Assembly (NCBI GenBank): GCA_041391665.1
Contig: JAWKNO010000002.1
Span: forward strand, 2,744,452 to 2,808,451
Origin: Bacteroidia bacterium
GTDB lineage: Bacteria; Bacteroidota; Bacteroidia; J057
Length of the DNA: 64,000 nt
Direction of reading: 5' to 3'
The notes under the pieces are model-generated. The model did no database searches. It was given only the letters and a program-made list of their open reading frames with translations, and was not told the DNA's origin. The position numbers and the translations under genes are program-made. Numbering within the stretch: the first letter of the stretch is position 1; every line of letters begins with the position of its first letter. Below are positions 9,466 to 17,923 of this stretch, one piece after another.

Positions 9466-10494
9466 TCAGGAAGCGGGCGCATTTTTGTGCAAGCGGCCTT
9501 TTGAAAAAATGCGAATGCCGCTGTCTGTTCCTTTCCTTAAGGCAATTTGTTCATCTTCGGGCAAGTGAGTGAAGTCCTTACATTCATCGGAGCAGCAGCC
9601 CTCGTATTTTTCGCTACAGGAAGGGCATTGGATAAACAGCAGGTTGCAGGTTACATTTTTGCAATTGGTGTGGGTATCGCACAACGCCCCGCACTGATGA
9701 CAGTGGGCGATCACTTCATCGGATATCCGCTCGCCCAACCTTTCGTCGAAGACGAAGTTTTTGCCGATAAACTTATTTTCCAGTCCGGCTGCTGCCACAT
9801 CATGTGCATATTTGATAATGCCCCCTTCGAGCTGAAACACCTTCTCAAATCCGCGATGGCGAAACCATGCGCTGGCCTTTTCGCAGCGGATACCGCCTGT
9901 ACAATACATGACAATGTTTTTGTCCTTGTGTGTCTGCAAAATATCTTCTACGATTGGCAATGAATCTCGAAAAGTTTCTACATCAGGTAAAATCGCTTCT
10001 TTAAAGTGCCCGACTTCGCTTTCGTAGTGATTGCGCATATCAATCACTACCGTATCTTCCCGGGAGGTGATTTCGTTGAAGGCTGCGGCGCTAAGGTGGA
10101 TGCCTTTGTCGGTGACATCAAATGTTTCGTCATTCAGACCGTCAGCCAGAATTTTCGGACGAACTTTAATTTTCAGTTTGAAGAAAGACTTTCCGGTGTC
10201 CTCTACCGCAATATTGAGTCTGATTCCGCGCAGAAAACTGATCTGATTGAGCTCCGCCTGAAACAACGTCATCTTCGATTCTGGTACGGAAATCTGCGCA
10301 TTAATGCCTTCAGAAGCGATATAGACTCTACCCAATACGCCTAACTCTTCCCATTTTCTGTACAAATCGTTGCGAAATCCTACGGGGTCGGAAATTTTCG
10401 CGTACTGGTAAAATGAGAGCGTCATACGTTGCTCTTTATCCTGGAGTATAGCGAGTTTTAGTTCTTTTCCGTTGATCTTGTTGAATAAAGCCAT
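9466..10494 (-). CDS. trhO: tRNA uridine(34) hydroxylase TrhO (rhodanese-like, YceA family)
   Basis: 342 residues in the usual order: an N-terminal ferredoxin-like domain (LSFYQYAKISDP, GRVYIASEGINAQISVP), a rhodanese domain with the active-site loop YCTGGIRCEKA (Cys198) and a C-terminal cysteine-rich segment (HCHQCGALCD, CPSCSEKYEGCCSDEC) that may bind zinc. TrhO makes 5-hydroxyuridine at the wobble base of some tRNAs with oxygen, an established activity of the family. The start at 10494 matches the family N-terminus. The gene stands alone, convergent with the T9SS gene and divergent from the M23 peptidase. Confidence 0.93.
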   Translation of the reverse strand: MALFNKINGKELKLAILQDKEQRMTLSFYQYAKISDPVGFRNDLYRKWEELGVLGRVYIASEGINAQISVPESKMTLFQAELNQISFLRGIRLNIAVEDTGKSFFKLKIKVRPKILADGLNDETFDVTDKGIHLSAAAFNEITSREDTVVIDMRNHYESEVGHFKEAILPDVETFRDSLPIVEDILQTHKDKNIVMYCTGGIRCEKASAWFRHRGFEKVFQLEGGIIKYAHDVAAAGLENKFIGKNFVFDERLGERISDEVIAHCHQCGALCDTHTNCKNVTCNLLFIQCPSCSEKYEGCCSDECKDFTHLPEDEQIALRKGTDSGIRIFSKGRLHKNAPAS

Positions 10495-10496
10495 AG

Positions 10497-10528
10497 TGTG
10501 AATATGAGAAAATCTGTCTGTATATTTG
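10497..10528 (+). promoter_or_regulatory. Candidate Bacteroidota promoter for the M23 peptidase gene
   Basis: An exact TANNTTTG box (TATATTTG, 10521-10528) is preceded 20 bases earlier by TGTG, one mismatch from TTTG. It lies 66 bases before the start at 10594. Sequence match only. Confidence 0.45.
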
Positions 10529-10593
10529 TCTTTTTGCTACAATATTGCAATACTTGCTATTACAAAAATTATTGCTGCCATTATTTTTGATAA

Positions 10594-11877
10594 ATGAAAA
10601 ACCGATTATCCACGTCTGTCATCATTGGCTCCGCGGTCGTTTTCTTTATTTTGGGTTACATTTTCATCCAGAATATTCAACCCGAAACCTCCCAATCTCT
10701 TACATCAGCTGCACACAAAGTTACGGAGAATCAGCCAAATTCCCCAAAGTTGTTGTATGGTATTCCTATTGATTCCATGGTTGTGATCAATCAGGTCATA
10801 CGGGCAAATGAAAATCTCTCGGAAATTCTGTCCCGCTACAACGTACCTGCTGCCACTGTATTTAAAATTGCAACCCTCCCCAAGGAGATCTTTGATGTTC
10901 GCCGTTTGCTCGTTGATAAATCCTATACGATCATTCACGGCAAGGATTCGATGCGAACCGCCAAAAGTTTTATCTACTATCCCAATGCCATCGACTATGT
11001 GGTCATCAATTTTGATGATTCGATTAAAATTGAAACGGGTCAGCACCCGGTAGATACGGTAGAACATTCGCTTTCCGGTACAATCAACTCTTCTCTCTAC
11101 CAGTCCATCATTGATGAAGGAGGATCGCCGGCACTGGTCAGCGAACTTGCCGATGTCTATGCGTGGGCGATAGATTTTTTCGGATTACAACAGGGCGATT
11201 GTTATAAAATGGTTTACACTACGCTTGAGGTTCAGGGAGAATCTGCGGGTTTTGGTAAAATCCAGTCCGCTGTTTTTCATCATGCCAACCGCGAGTATAT
11301 GGCTTATGGTTTTGATCAGGGAGAAGGATTTGAATATTTTGATGAAAACGGTAACAGCCTTCGCAAGACCTTTTTGAAAGCACCGCTGAAATATTCGCGT
11401 ATCAGTTCTCATTTTTCCTACAATCGTTTTCACCCTGTGCTGAAAATCCGCCGCCCACATCTGGGCGTTGATTATGCTGCCCCTGTAGGTACACCGGTAG
11501 TAGCCGTTGGCGATGGGGTAGTGGTGAGTGCAGCTTATAATGGCGGGGCTGGTAAAATGGTGAAAATCAGACATAATAGTAACTATATGACGGCCTACCT
11601 CCATCTTTCCCGCTTTGGCGACGGGGTTCGTGAGGGTTCAGCGATTCGCCAGGGTGATATCATTGGTTTTGTTGGAAGTACCGGCATATCTACCGGGCCA
11701 CACCTCGATTTTCGCTTCTACAAAAATGGGGTACCCGTGGATCCTCTTCAGGTGGATCCGCCTTCGGCCAGTCCTATCTGCGAGCAGTATATGGAAGATT
11801 TTCTCGAAGTCATCGCTTTTCAGCAAGAGAAGCTTGACAAGATCGGCGAAAACACCCGATATCTCGCTATGGAATAA
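10594..11877 (+). CDS. M23 (LytM-type) cell-wall metallopeptidase
   Basis: 427 residues with an N-terminal membrane anchor or signal (IIGSAVVFFILGYIFIQ), a middle domain of about 250 residues, and an M23 domain from about residue 285 (RPHLGVDYAAPVGTPVVAVGDG through GPHLDFRFYKNG). Zinc ligands in HLGVD are present. The usual terminal HxH reads HLD, a variant in which the last ligand is Asp; such proteins may be active or may act as amidase activators. Expected in the periplasm, acting on peptidoglycan cross-links. A strong terminator follows. Single gene, divergent from trhO. Confidence 0.87.
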   Translation: MKNRLSTSVIIGSAVVFFILGYIFIQNIQPETSQSLTSAAHKVTENQPNSPKLLYGIPIDSMVVINQVIRANENLSEILSRYNVPAATVFKIATLPKEIFDVRRLLVDKSYTIIHGKDSMRTAKSFIYYPNAIDYVVINFDDSIKIETGQHPVDTVEHSLSGTINSSLYQSIIDEGGSPALVSELADVYAWAIDFFGLQQGDCYKMVYTTLEVQGESAGFGKIQSAVFHHANREYMAYGFDQGEGFEYFDENGNSLRKTFLKAPLKYSRISSHFSYNRFHPVLKIRRPHLGVDYAAPVGTPVVAVGDGVVVSAAYNGGAGKMVKIRHNSNYMTAYLHLSRFGDGVREGSAIRQGDIIGFVGSTGISTGPHLDFRFYKNGVPVDPLQVDPPSASPICEQYMEDFLEVIAFQQEKLDKIGENTRYLAME

Positions 11878-11916
11878 TCTACGCTTAATGTTAACGTTTT
11901 ACATCTAACTTAAAAT

Positions 11917-11947
11917 GCGGGCCTTTTTTGAGGCCCGTATTTTTTTG
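11917..11947 (+). terminator. Rho-independent terminator after the M23 gene
   Basis: Stem CGGGCC / GGCCCG with an eight-base loop is followed by a run of T residues, 40 bases after the M23 stop. Confidence 0.8.
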
Positions 11948-11981
11948 CTTAATTGCAAATTGGTATATAATTACGACTCGC

Positions 11982-12230
11982 ATGTTTAAGTTTTTCAAAC
12001 GTAATTCCAACGGAGACAGCCAAAAACCTACGCTCCAGTTTGTAGATATCAACGGTGTACCACTGGCGCCGGGCGATAAAGTTGAATCGCTTCGCTATGA
12101 CCTGGGCCAATGTATCATTGTCCGGGGGGAAACCGGCTACGATTACGAATCGCTGGAGACCGGAGAGCGGGTCAGTTACCTCAAAATGGTCGATGCGGCT
12201 ACTTCTTTTCAAAAAGTAAGGAAGATCTGA
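11982..12230 (+). CDS. Small conserved-looking hypothetical protein (82 aa)
   Basis: An 82-residue protein (MFKFFKRNSNGDSQKPTL...). The central part (DINGVPLAPGDKVESLRYDLG, then GYDYESLETGERVSYLKMVDA) reads like a compact beta barrel of the kind seen in small regulatory or KOW/SH3-like proteins, but I do not recognise the family. No signal peptide. The ATG at 11982 comes after the terminator hairpin, which rules out an earlier in-frame start. It ends seven bases before the ACMSD-type gene, so the two are very likely co-transcribed. Confidence 0.7.
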   Translation: MFKFFKRNSNGDSQKPTLQFVDINGVPLAPGDKVESLRYDLGQCIIVRGETGYDYESLETGERVSYLKMVDAATSFQKVRKI

Positions 12231-12236
12231 TGGCTT

Positions 12237-13244
12237 ATGTTGAAAATAGACGCACATTCGCATATTCTCCCTGAACAGCTTCCCCGTTTTTCCGATAAAT
12301 TTGGATACGGTGACTTTATTCACCTCGATCATCATAAACCTGGGTTCGCCAATATGATGAAAGGCAGTGTATTCTTTCGTGAGATTGAAGCCAACTGCTG
12401 GGACCCTGCGCTCCGGATGGAAGAATATGATCTCCATCAGACGCAGGTACAGGTGGTCTGCACCGTGCCGATTATGTTTAGCTATTGGGCTAAACCCAAA
12501 GACACGCTTGAACTCTCCCGCTTTCTCAATGATCATATCGCTGCTGTTGTGGCCGAACATCCCCGGCACTTTGTGGGCCTGGGAACTGTCCCTATGCAAG
12601 ATGCCGATCTTTCCGTACAAGAACTGGTCAGGTTGAAAGAACTGGGCATTCCGGGTATTCAGATCGGTTCAAATATTAACGATGTCAATCTGAGCGAACC
12701 GCAGTTTTATCCCATATGGGAGGCCTGTGAGTCTCTGGGGCTTGCGGTAATGGTTCACCCCTGGAATATGATGGGAAAAAACCAGATGGAGCGCTACTGG
12801 CTTCCCTGGCTCGTCGGCATGCCCGCCGAAACTTCCCGCGCCATTTGCTGTATGATTTTTGGCGGTGTATTTGAAAAATTCCCTAACCTTCGGGTCATGT
12901 TTTCCCATGCCAGTGGCTCGTTTTTGTCTACTTTCGGGCGGGTAGAGCATGGTTTCAACTGCCGCCCTGACCTCGTGGCCATCGACAATCCGGTTCCTCC
13001 CCGTGAATATCTGGGCAGGTTTTGGGTAGACAGTATTACCCACGATACCACCATGCTTCGGTATGTGATGAATATGGTGGGTTCCAACCGGGTAATGATT
13101 GGTTCTGATTATCCCTTCCCGCTGGGAGATCTGACAATTGGGAAACTGGTGGACGAAATGGGGCTGGCGCCACTCGACAAAGAAAATATTTACTACAAAT
13201 CTGCGCTGGAATGGCTGGGGCTGGAGAAGTCGCAGTTTGTATAG
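12237..13244 (+). CDS. ACMSD-type amidohydrolase (aminocarboxymuconate-semialdehyde decarboxylase)
   Basis: 335 residues of the metal-dependent amidohydrolase superfamily. Visible: the metal-binding HSHILP at the N-terminus, HPWNMMG with the following ERYWLPWLVGMPAET block that is characteristic of ACMSD, SHASGSF, and the C-terminal GSDYPFPLGD with the catalytic Asp. ACMSD decarboxylates the kynurenine-pathway intermediate 2-amino-3-carboxymuconate 6-semialdehyde, diverting it from NAD synthesis. No other kynurenine genes are in the window, so the pathway assignment rests on the motif match. Cytoplasmic; forms a likely two-gene unit with the small gene just upstream. Confidence 0.85.
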   Translation: MLKIDAHSHILPEQLPRFSDKFGYGDFIHLDHHKPGFANMMKGSVFFREIEANCWDPALRMEEYDLHQTQVQVVCTVPIMFSYWAKPKDTLELSRFLNDHIAAVVAEHPRHFVGLGTVPMQDADLSVQELVRLKELGIPGIQIGSNINDVNLSEPQFYPIWEACESLGLAVMVHPWNMMGKNQMERYWLPWLVGMPAETSRAICCMIFGGVFEKFPNLRVMFSHASGSFLSTFGRVEHGFNCRPDLVAIDNPVPPREYLGRFWVDSITHDTTMLRYVMNMVGSNRVMIGSDYPFPLGDLTIGKLVDEMGLAPLDKENIYYKSALEWLGLEKSQFV

Positions 13245-13247
13245 TAC

Positions 13248-13652
13248 CTACGAGATGGGATTCAGGGTAATCGAAAAAATCGTGTAATCATTCACATCCC
13301 TTCCGTGGCTGAACTTGTCCAACACCTCATACATGTCTCTTGCCCTGAAGTAAGAAGTGTGTAGTTCTCCCTGCCCTTTTTTGGTCCACTGTACGGTAAA
13401 TGAGTGTTCCTGCCGGAAATTTTTGGTGATATATTCCAGCATGAGCCTCAAGGCTTCGCTTTTGGAAGTCGATTCGACCGAATGGTACAGGAAAGATTGA
13501 TCGTGTTTAGGATTAATGGTAATGAGATCCAGCAAGACCTTTTCGCCTTCATTCGTAAAGTTAAACACCAGATTGGCCTGGGAAATGTCGAGTTTTTTGG
13601 CGATTTCCGTCTGAAAACGGGCAACTTCTATATGATTGTCAACAGCACTCAT
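13248..13652 (-). CDS. Hypothetical protein (134 aa)
   Basis: A 134-residue soluble protein with mixed alpha/beta character (IEVARFQTEIAKKLDI, LLDLITINPKHDQ, ARDMYEVLDKFSHGRD). No signal peptide, membrane segment or catalytic motif is visible, and I do not recognise the family. It is convergent with the ACMSD gene (stops three bases apart) and divergent from the CHAT gene, so its promoter lies in the 13653-13720 gap. Confidence 0.65.
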   Translation of the reverse strand: MSAVDNHIEVARFQTEIAKKLDISQANLVFNFTNEGEKVLLDLITINPKHDQSFLYHSVESTSKSEALRLMLEYITKNFRQEHSFTVQWTKKGQGELHTSYFRARDMYEVLDKFSHGRDVNDYTIFSITLNPIS

Positions 13653-13739
13653 GTGGCAAATGTCAGTTTATTTCCCCGAAATTACGGTTTCCCTGCTTTA
13701 AGACAAATAAAAAGACCCGGATGAACAGGAAAATACCTG

Positions 13740-13771
13740 TTTGTACGAATTGTAGAAATTTATTAGGTTTG
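13740..13771 (+). promoter_or_regulatory. Consensus Bacteroidota promoter for the TPR-CHAT gene
   Basis: TTTG (13740-13743), a 20-base spacer and TAGGTTTG (13764-13771) match the Bacteroidota primary sigma consensus TTTG-N19-21-TANNTTTG exactly. It lies 27 bases before the ATG at 13799, and within the reading frame of an upstream ATG at 13721, which argues that 13799 is the true start. Confidence 0.7.
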
Positions 13772-13798
13772 GGAACAGTGATATATACAAATACCCCT

Positions 13799-16714
13799 AT
13801 GTTGTCTGCCGGGAAAAAACGCCGGTCTACTTTCTCTGCATATTTTGCGGCGGTCAGTTTATGCCTGTTTTTGACTACTTTACTGTCAGCCCAACCGGTC
13901 TCATATCTGGGCCGGAATGCGGGGATAGATGTTTTTGAGAAAGGATATCGCCTGTATCCGGCTTTTCCCGACAGCGCAATATTTTATACCAAAAAAATAT
14001 TAGTGCCCCCGGAAAACAAAAATTCGTCAAAATTTACCGAAGCACTTTTGTTTTTATCCAATATATATAACTACCGGGAAGAATTTGACAGTATTGGAAA
14101 GTATGCCCGTATGGCACTTCAACATGCGTCGCTCAATGATTCTCTGGCTTCCGGATACCGGTATATTGCACTCAATAATCTGGCCGGTTATTATCTCCTG
14201 ATAGGTGATTTTAAGCAGGCAGACCTGTTATATGAAAATTCGCTTCTGGAACACATTCCGGAAAGAGACCGTGCGAGGATTTTTTTTAACATTGGTTTAA
14301 CCCGAAAAAAACAGGGTGATTATCAGGGGGCGCTTTGGATTCTTGATCAGGCGGAAGATATTTCCATTCATTCCGCAGGAATTTTTCGTGCAGAAATATT
14401 CAATCTCAAGTCGAAGATTTTTATCCGGATGCAAAACTGGGAAGCTGCAAGAGAAAATAACCTCCGCGCCACGCAGCTTCTTCAGCCCTTTAGCGACGAG
14501 GCTTCATTAAAGAAAAAACTGGAACTCGCATTTGGTTTGGGGTTAATCGAAATATCTTCCGGCAATCATCAAAAGGGTTTTGAGGCTGTAAGAAGGGGCC
14601 AAAAAATACAAGCTCAACTCAGTGGCTACCGTACGGCGATTACTTATGGTATTCTTGCAAGGATATATACGGCTACAGGCCGAAACGATAGCGCGATCTA
14701 TTATGGAAAGATTGCTTTGGATCAGATGATCGGACAACTTCCCGACCTGCCCGGCCATCCGCTCATCGCTGAGGCATGGCTCGACCTGGGAAATACCCAA
14801 CTGAATGCAGACCTTGCGAAAGATGCCCGCAACTCGTTTTTTAGTGGGCTGGAATGTCTGATAAGCCGAAAAGCTGATGCGCACAATCTGCCTGAAGCCG
14901 CCGATATTACTTATCCGGTAGAAGCCGTATCACTATTGCGGGGTATGGGGAGGGCTGCCCGGAGAGAGTTTGATGTGAGTGGTTCGACGACCGATCTGCT
15001 TGATGCGATGGATGCATTTTTGCTGGCAACCCGATTGATTCCGCGTATTTACAGGGATTTACAAAATGAGGAATCCCGCCTTTTTATGGCCGAACATGCT
15101 GTCAATACGCATGAAGAGGCCATTTCGGTTGTACTTGAACTTGCCCAACAAACCGGCAACAGCCAGTATCTGGAAACTGCCTTTTACCTGGCAGAACAAA
15201 ACAAAGCGGCCCTGTTGTATTATGCCTTACAGGACGCCGAAAAAATACAGGCACTGGGAATTCCCGATTCGATTATTGACAGGGAAAATGCAATCAAAAC
15301 CGAACTTACCTTTTACCAGGAAAAATATTTTGAGGAAAGCCGCCGGGTGGTGGACACAGACAAAGAAAAACTGGCAAGGTGGAAAGAGAAAATCCTTCAC
15401 TTAGAATCGGAAACAAGGGGATTGCAGCAGATGATCTTATCAAATTATCCTCAGTATTTTCAATTGAAATACCAGGAAAGTGAAGTGAGTGTAGCCGAAG
15501 CCAGAAAATTATTACCTGAAGATGCCGCACTGTTGGAGTACTTTTGCGGAAACTACACCGCTTACCTTTTTTTGATTACCGCAGATCGTCTGGAGGTAAA
15601 AAGCGTTCCTGTACGCGACTCTTTGGAACAGTGGATACTAGCCATGCGTCGGGGAATATTGCAAAAGAGCAGCGAAAGCAGTATGCCAGAAAGCCAGCTT
15701 TATACGGTCAGTTTGCAATACATCACTCCTGCCCGTAAACTTTACGAAAGTTTGATAGCCCCACTGGAACAGGGCGGTGTAAGCCTTCCCCGTAAATTAG
15801 TCATTATTCCGGATGATGTACTGGGCTATTTACCTTTTGATATTTTGCTTACGGAAACCCCTGAGTTTCCCTTGCGATTCCGGCAATTTCCCTATTTGAT
15901 CCGGCGGCATGAGATTAGTTATGCCTATTCTACCGCCCTGTTGCACAACCTGGAAGAACTCTCGTCCGGGCAGCCATCGCCGATACGGATTCTGGCTTTT
16001 GGGCCATGGGTTGGGAATAAAAAACCAGCAGGTAACAGCCCTGATAATCAGCAATATTTGTCATTTTCGAGAGACGAAATCACCGCTATTCAGTCAGTTT
16101 TTCCGGGAGAATTCTTTATGGGTACTCAAGCGACAAGAGAGCGATTTCTTACCTTATCCAAACACTTTCAGATCATCCATTTGGCCACCCACACCCAGAT
16201 AAATGATGAAGATAGCCGGTACTCCCGCATAACATTTGCCCCGGTTTCAGACTATACACGGGAAAGTGATTTTCTCAGTATCGCCGAAATTTGCAACCTC
16301 CGGTTAAAGGCCGACATGGTAGTACTGAGCGCCTGTGAAACCGGTGTGGGCAAACTTCAAAAAGGCGAGGGAATACTCAGCCTTGCCAGAGCGTTTACTT
16401 ACGCCGGAGCCAAAAGTATTGTCACGACCCTCTGGCAGGTGGATGACCAGGCGACGGCTGTGGTTATGAAAAGTTTTTATCAGTATCTGGAGCGTGGCTA
16501 TCCCAAAGACCGTGCGTTGAGACAGGCAAAACTCGACTACCTGGACAATAGCGACAACCGGCTGGCGCATCCGTTTTTTTGGGGTGCGGCGATTCCGATC
16601 GGTAGTATGGTCGCTGTCAGGTCCTCCTCCCGGTTGATACCCGTTTTGCTGATTATCTCAATCGTGATGATAATCAGTGGATTCTTTTTTGTGAAAAAAG
16701 CAAGAATCCACTAA
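13799..16714 (+). CDS. TPR-CHAT domain protein with signal peptide and C-terminal TM
   Basis: 971 residues from the ATG at 13799. A clear signal peptide (FAAVSLCLFLTTLLSAQ) is followed by helical TPR-type repeats over about 500 residues, a coiled segment, and a C-terminal CHAT domain, a caspase-like (HetF-associated) protease fold. The catalytic His is in HLATHTQ (about residue 797) and the Cys in LSACETG (about 845). A final TM helix (LLIISIVMIISGFFF) and basic tail follow. The topology places the protease outside the cytoplasm, anchored by its C-terminus. An in-frame ATG at 13721 exists, but the promoter match and signal peptide favour 13799. Substrate unknown. Common in Bacteroidota. Confidence 0.87.
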   Translation: MLSAGKKRRSTFSAYFAAVSLCLFLTTLLSAQPVSYLGRNAGIDVFEKGYRLYPAFPDSAIFYTKKILVPPENKNSSKFTEALLFLSNIYNYREEFDSIGKYARMALQHASLNDSLASGYRYIALNNLAGYYLLIGDFKQADLLYENSLLEHIPERDRARIFFNIGLTRKKQGDYQGALWILDQAEDISIHSAGIFRAEIFNLKSKIFIRMQNWEAARENNLRATQLLQPFSDEASLKKKLELAFGLGLIEISSGNHQKGFEAVRRGQKIQAQLSGYRTAITYGILARIYTATGRNDSAIYYGKIALDQMIGQLPDLPGHPLIAEAWLDLGNTQLNADLAKDARNSFFSGLECLISRKADAHNLPEAADITYPVEAVSLLRGMGRAARREFDVSGSTTDLLDAMDAFLLATRLIPRIYRDLQNEESRLFMAEHAVNTHEEAISVVLELAQQTGNSQYLETAFYLAEQNKAALLYYALQDAEKIQALGIPDSIIDRENAIKTELTFYQEKYFEESRRVVDTDKEKLARWKEKILHLESETRGLQQMILSNYPQYFQLKYQESEVSVAEARKLLPEDAALLEYFCGNYTAYLFLITADRLEVKSVPVRDSLEQWILAMRRGILQKSSESSMPESQLYTVSLQYITPARKLYESLIAPLEQGGVSLPRKLVIIPDDVLGYLPFDILLTETPEFPLRFRQFPYLIRRHEISYAYSTALLHNLEELSSGQPSPIRILAFGPWVGNKKPAGNSPDNQQYLSFSRDEITAIQSVFPGEFFMGTQATRERFLTLSKHFQIIHLATHTQINDEDSRYSRITFAPVSDYTRESDFLSIAEICNLRLKADMVVLSACETGVGKLQKGEGILSLARAFTYAGAKSIVTTLWQVDDQATAVVMKSFYQYLERGYPKDRALRQAKLDYLDNSDNRLAHPFFWGAAIPIGSMVAVRSSSRLIPVLLIISIVMIISGFFFVKKARIH

Positions 16715-16738
16715 CTTTAGAATATATTCATCTGAAAT

Positions 16739-16846
16739 ATGAGCTTTTCGACAATCCTCAGTATGATTCTGATTCTCACATTCAACATGGGAGGATTTAT
16801 CTTTTTTCTCCGGAGGGCGATGAAAAAAGAAGCTGCAAAAAAATAA
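16739..16846 (+). CDS. 35-aa single-TM protein resembling MetS NSS-transporter small subunit
   Basis: A short ORF of 35 codons: one hydrophobic helix (ILSMILILTFNMGGFIFFL) followed by a basic tail (RRAMKKEAAKK). The GGFIFFLxxAMKKE pattern resembles the small subunit (MetS family) that accompanies sodium-symporter NSS amino-acid transporters. No NSS transporter gene is adjacent, so either it works with a distant transporter or it is a lookalike membrane peptide. It starts 24 bases after the CHAT stop and ends one base before the convergent oxidoreductase stop, so it may ride on the CHAT transcript. Confidence 0.55.
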   Translation: MSFSTILSMILILTFNMGGFIFFLRRAMKKEAAKK

Positions 16847-17854
16847 TCAATTCTTTTTCACCATTTGTTCCATTACTGCATTGGTGCGTACTGCGGTTTG
16901 TCCTGTGCTTGGGCATTTGCCGCGACCTAACAGATCATCGACTACCGTCTGGATCAACGGTTGCTGAATATGTTTGGGCATTTCAAAGGGGAAAAATTGT
17001 TTTCCCTGGCTGTTTTCCAGCACAACAGGCGCCGACGAAAAATACGAAAAGGTAATTTTCCCCTTACTTCCGACAATTTCCGTCTCTTCCAGTACGGCTT
17101 GTTCTGCAGCTGAAAAACACCATACTCCTGATCCCAGCACCCCATTCTCAAATACAAAACTTCCCGAAACAATATCCTCTGCATCATATAAACCTGCCTG
17201 ATTGCCATGAAATCCCGAAACGTGCTTCACAGGCCCCAGCAAGTAATCCAGAAAATCAAGCTGGTGAGAGGCCAGATCATAAAAATAGCCGCCGCCGGAG
17301 ACTGCAGGGTTTACCCGCCAGTTTTCCGGTTGTCCGTCAACGATCTTTGCCACAACCTCAGGTTTGGGAGACTGGTAAAGCCGGATATTCACCAGCCGCA
17401 CTTCTCCGATTGCACCCGTATCGACGAGTTCTTTTACCTTGAGGAAATTGGGCAGTTGCCGGCGGTAATAGGCAACATAAAGCGGAACTCCCGCAGCCTC
17501 GCAGGTTTGGATCATCGATTCACATTCCTTCCGGGTGCGGGCCATAGGCTTTTCTACATAAACTGGTTTTCCAGCCTGCGCAGCCAGCATAGTATAATCA
17601 GCATGAGAATCGGGTGGGGTAGCAATATAGATAGCATTCACCTCCGGGTGATGGATGAGCGTTTGGGCATCGCTAAACCAGTAGGGGACCCCGTGGCGAC
17701 GGGCGTAATCTGCGGCTTTTTCAGCATCCCTTCGCATGACTGCTATTAATTTGGAATTATCTGCAAGGTTGAATGCCGGGCCGCTTTTCACCTCAGTCAC
17801 GTCTCCACAGCCAATAATACCCCAGCGCACTTCTTCAAAAGGAAATTTTTTCAT
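16847..17854 (-). CDS. Gfo/Idh/MocA-family NAD(P)-dependent oxidoreductase
   Basis: 335 residues. An N-terminal Rossmann fold (RWGIIGCGDVTEVKSGP), the family motif YVEKPMARTRKECE carrying the conserved EKP lysine, and the C-terminal alpha/beta substrate domain with GGGYFYDLASHQLDFLDYLLG (catalytic His). These enzymes oxidise or reduce sugars, inositols or related compounds; the substrate cannot be assigned. The start at 17854 (MKKFPFEEVRWG) fits the family; further upstream the frame is open but non-conserved and overlaps the divergent Asp-box gene. Cytoplasmic, no signal peptide. Confidence 0.88.
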   Translation of the reverse strand: MKKFPFEEVRWGIIGCGDVTEVKSGPAFNLADNSKLIAVMRRDAEKAADYARRHGVPYWFSDAQTLIHHPEVNAIYIATPPDSHADYTMLAAQAGKPVYVEKPMARTRKECESMIQTCEAAGVPLYVAYYRRQLPNFLKVKELVDTGAIGEVRLVNIRLYQSPKPEVVAKIVDGQPENWRVNPAVSGGGYFYDLASHQLDFLDYLLGPVKHVSGFHGNQAGLYDAEDIVSGSFVFENGVLGSGVWCFSAAEQAVLEETEIVGSKGKITFSYFSSAPVVLENSQGKQFFPFEMPKHIQQPLIQTVVDDLLGRGKCPSTGQTAVRTNAVMEQMVKKN

Positions 17855-17923
17855 CGGAAAATTATTTTTCAGTTCCTGCCTCAGTGTGTAACTTACCGGG
17901 CAGACCCAATATACACCTGCTAA

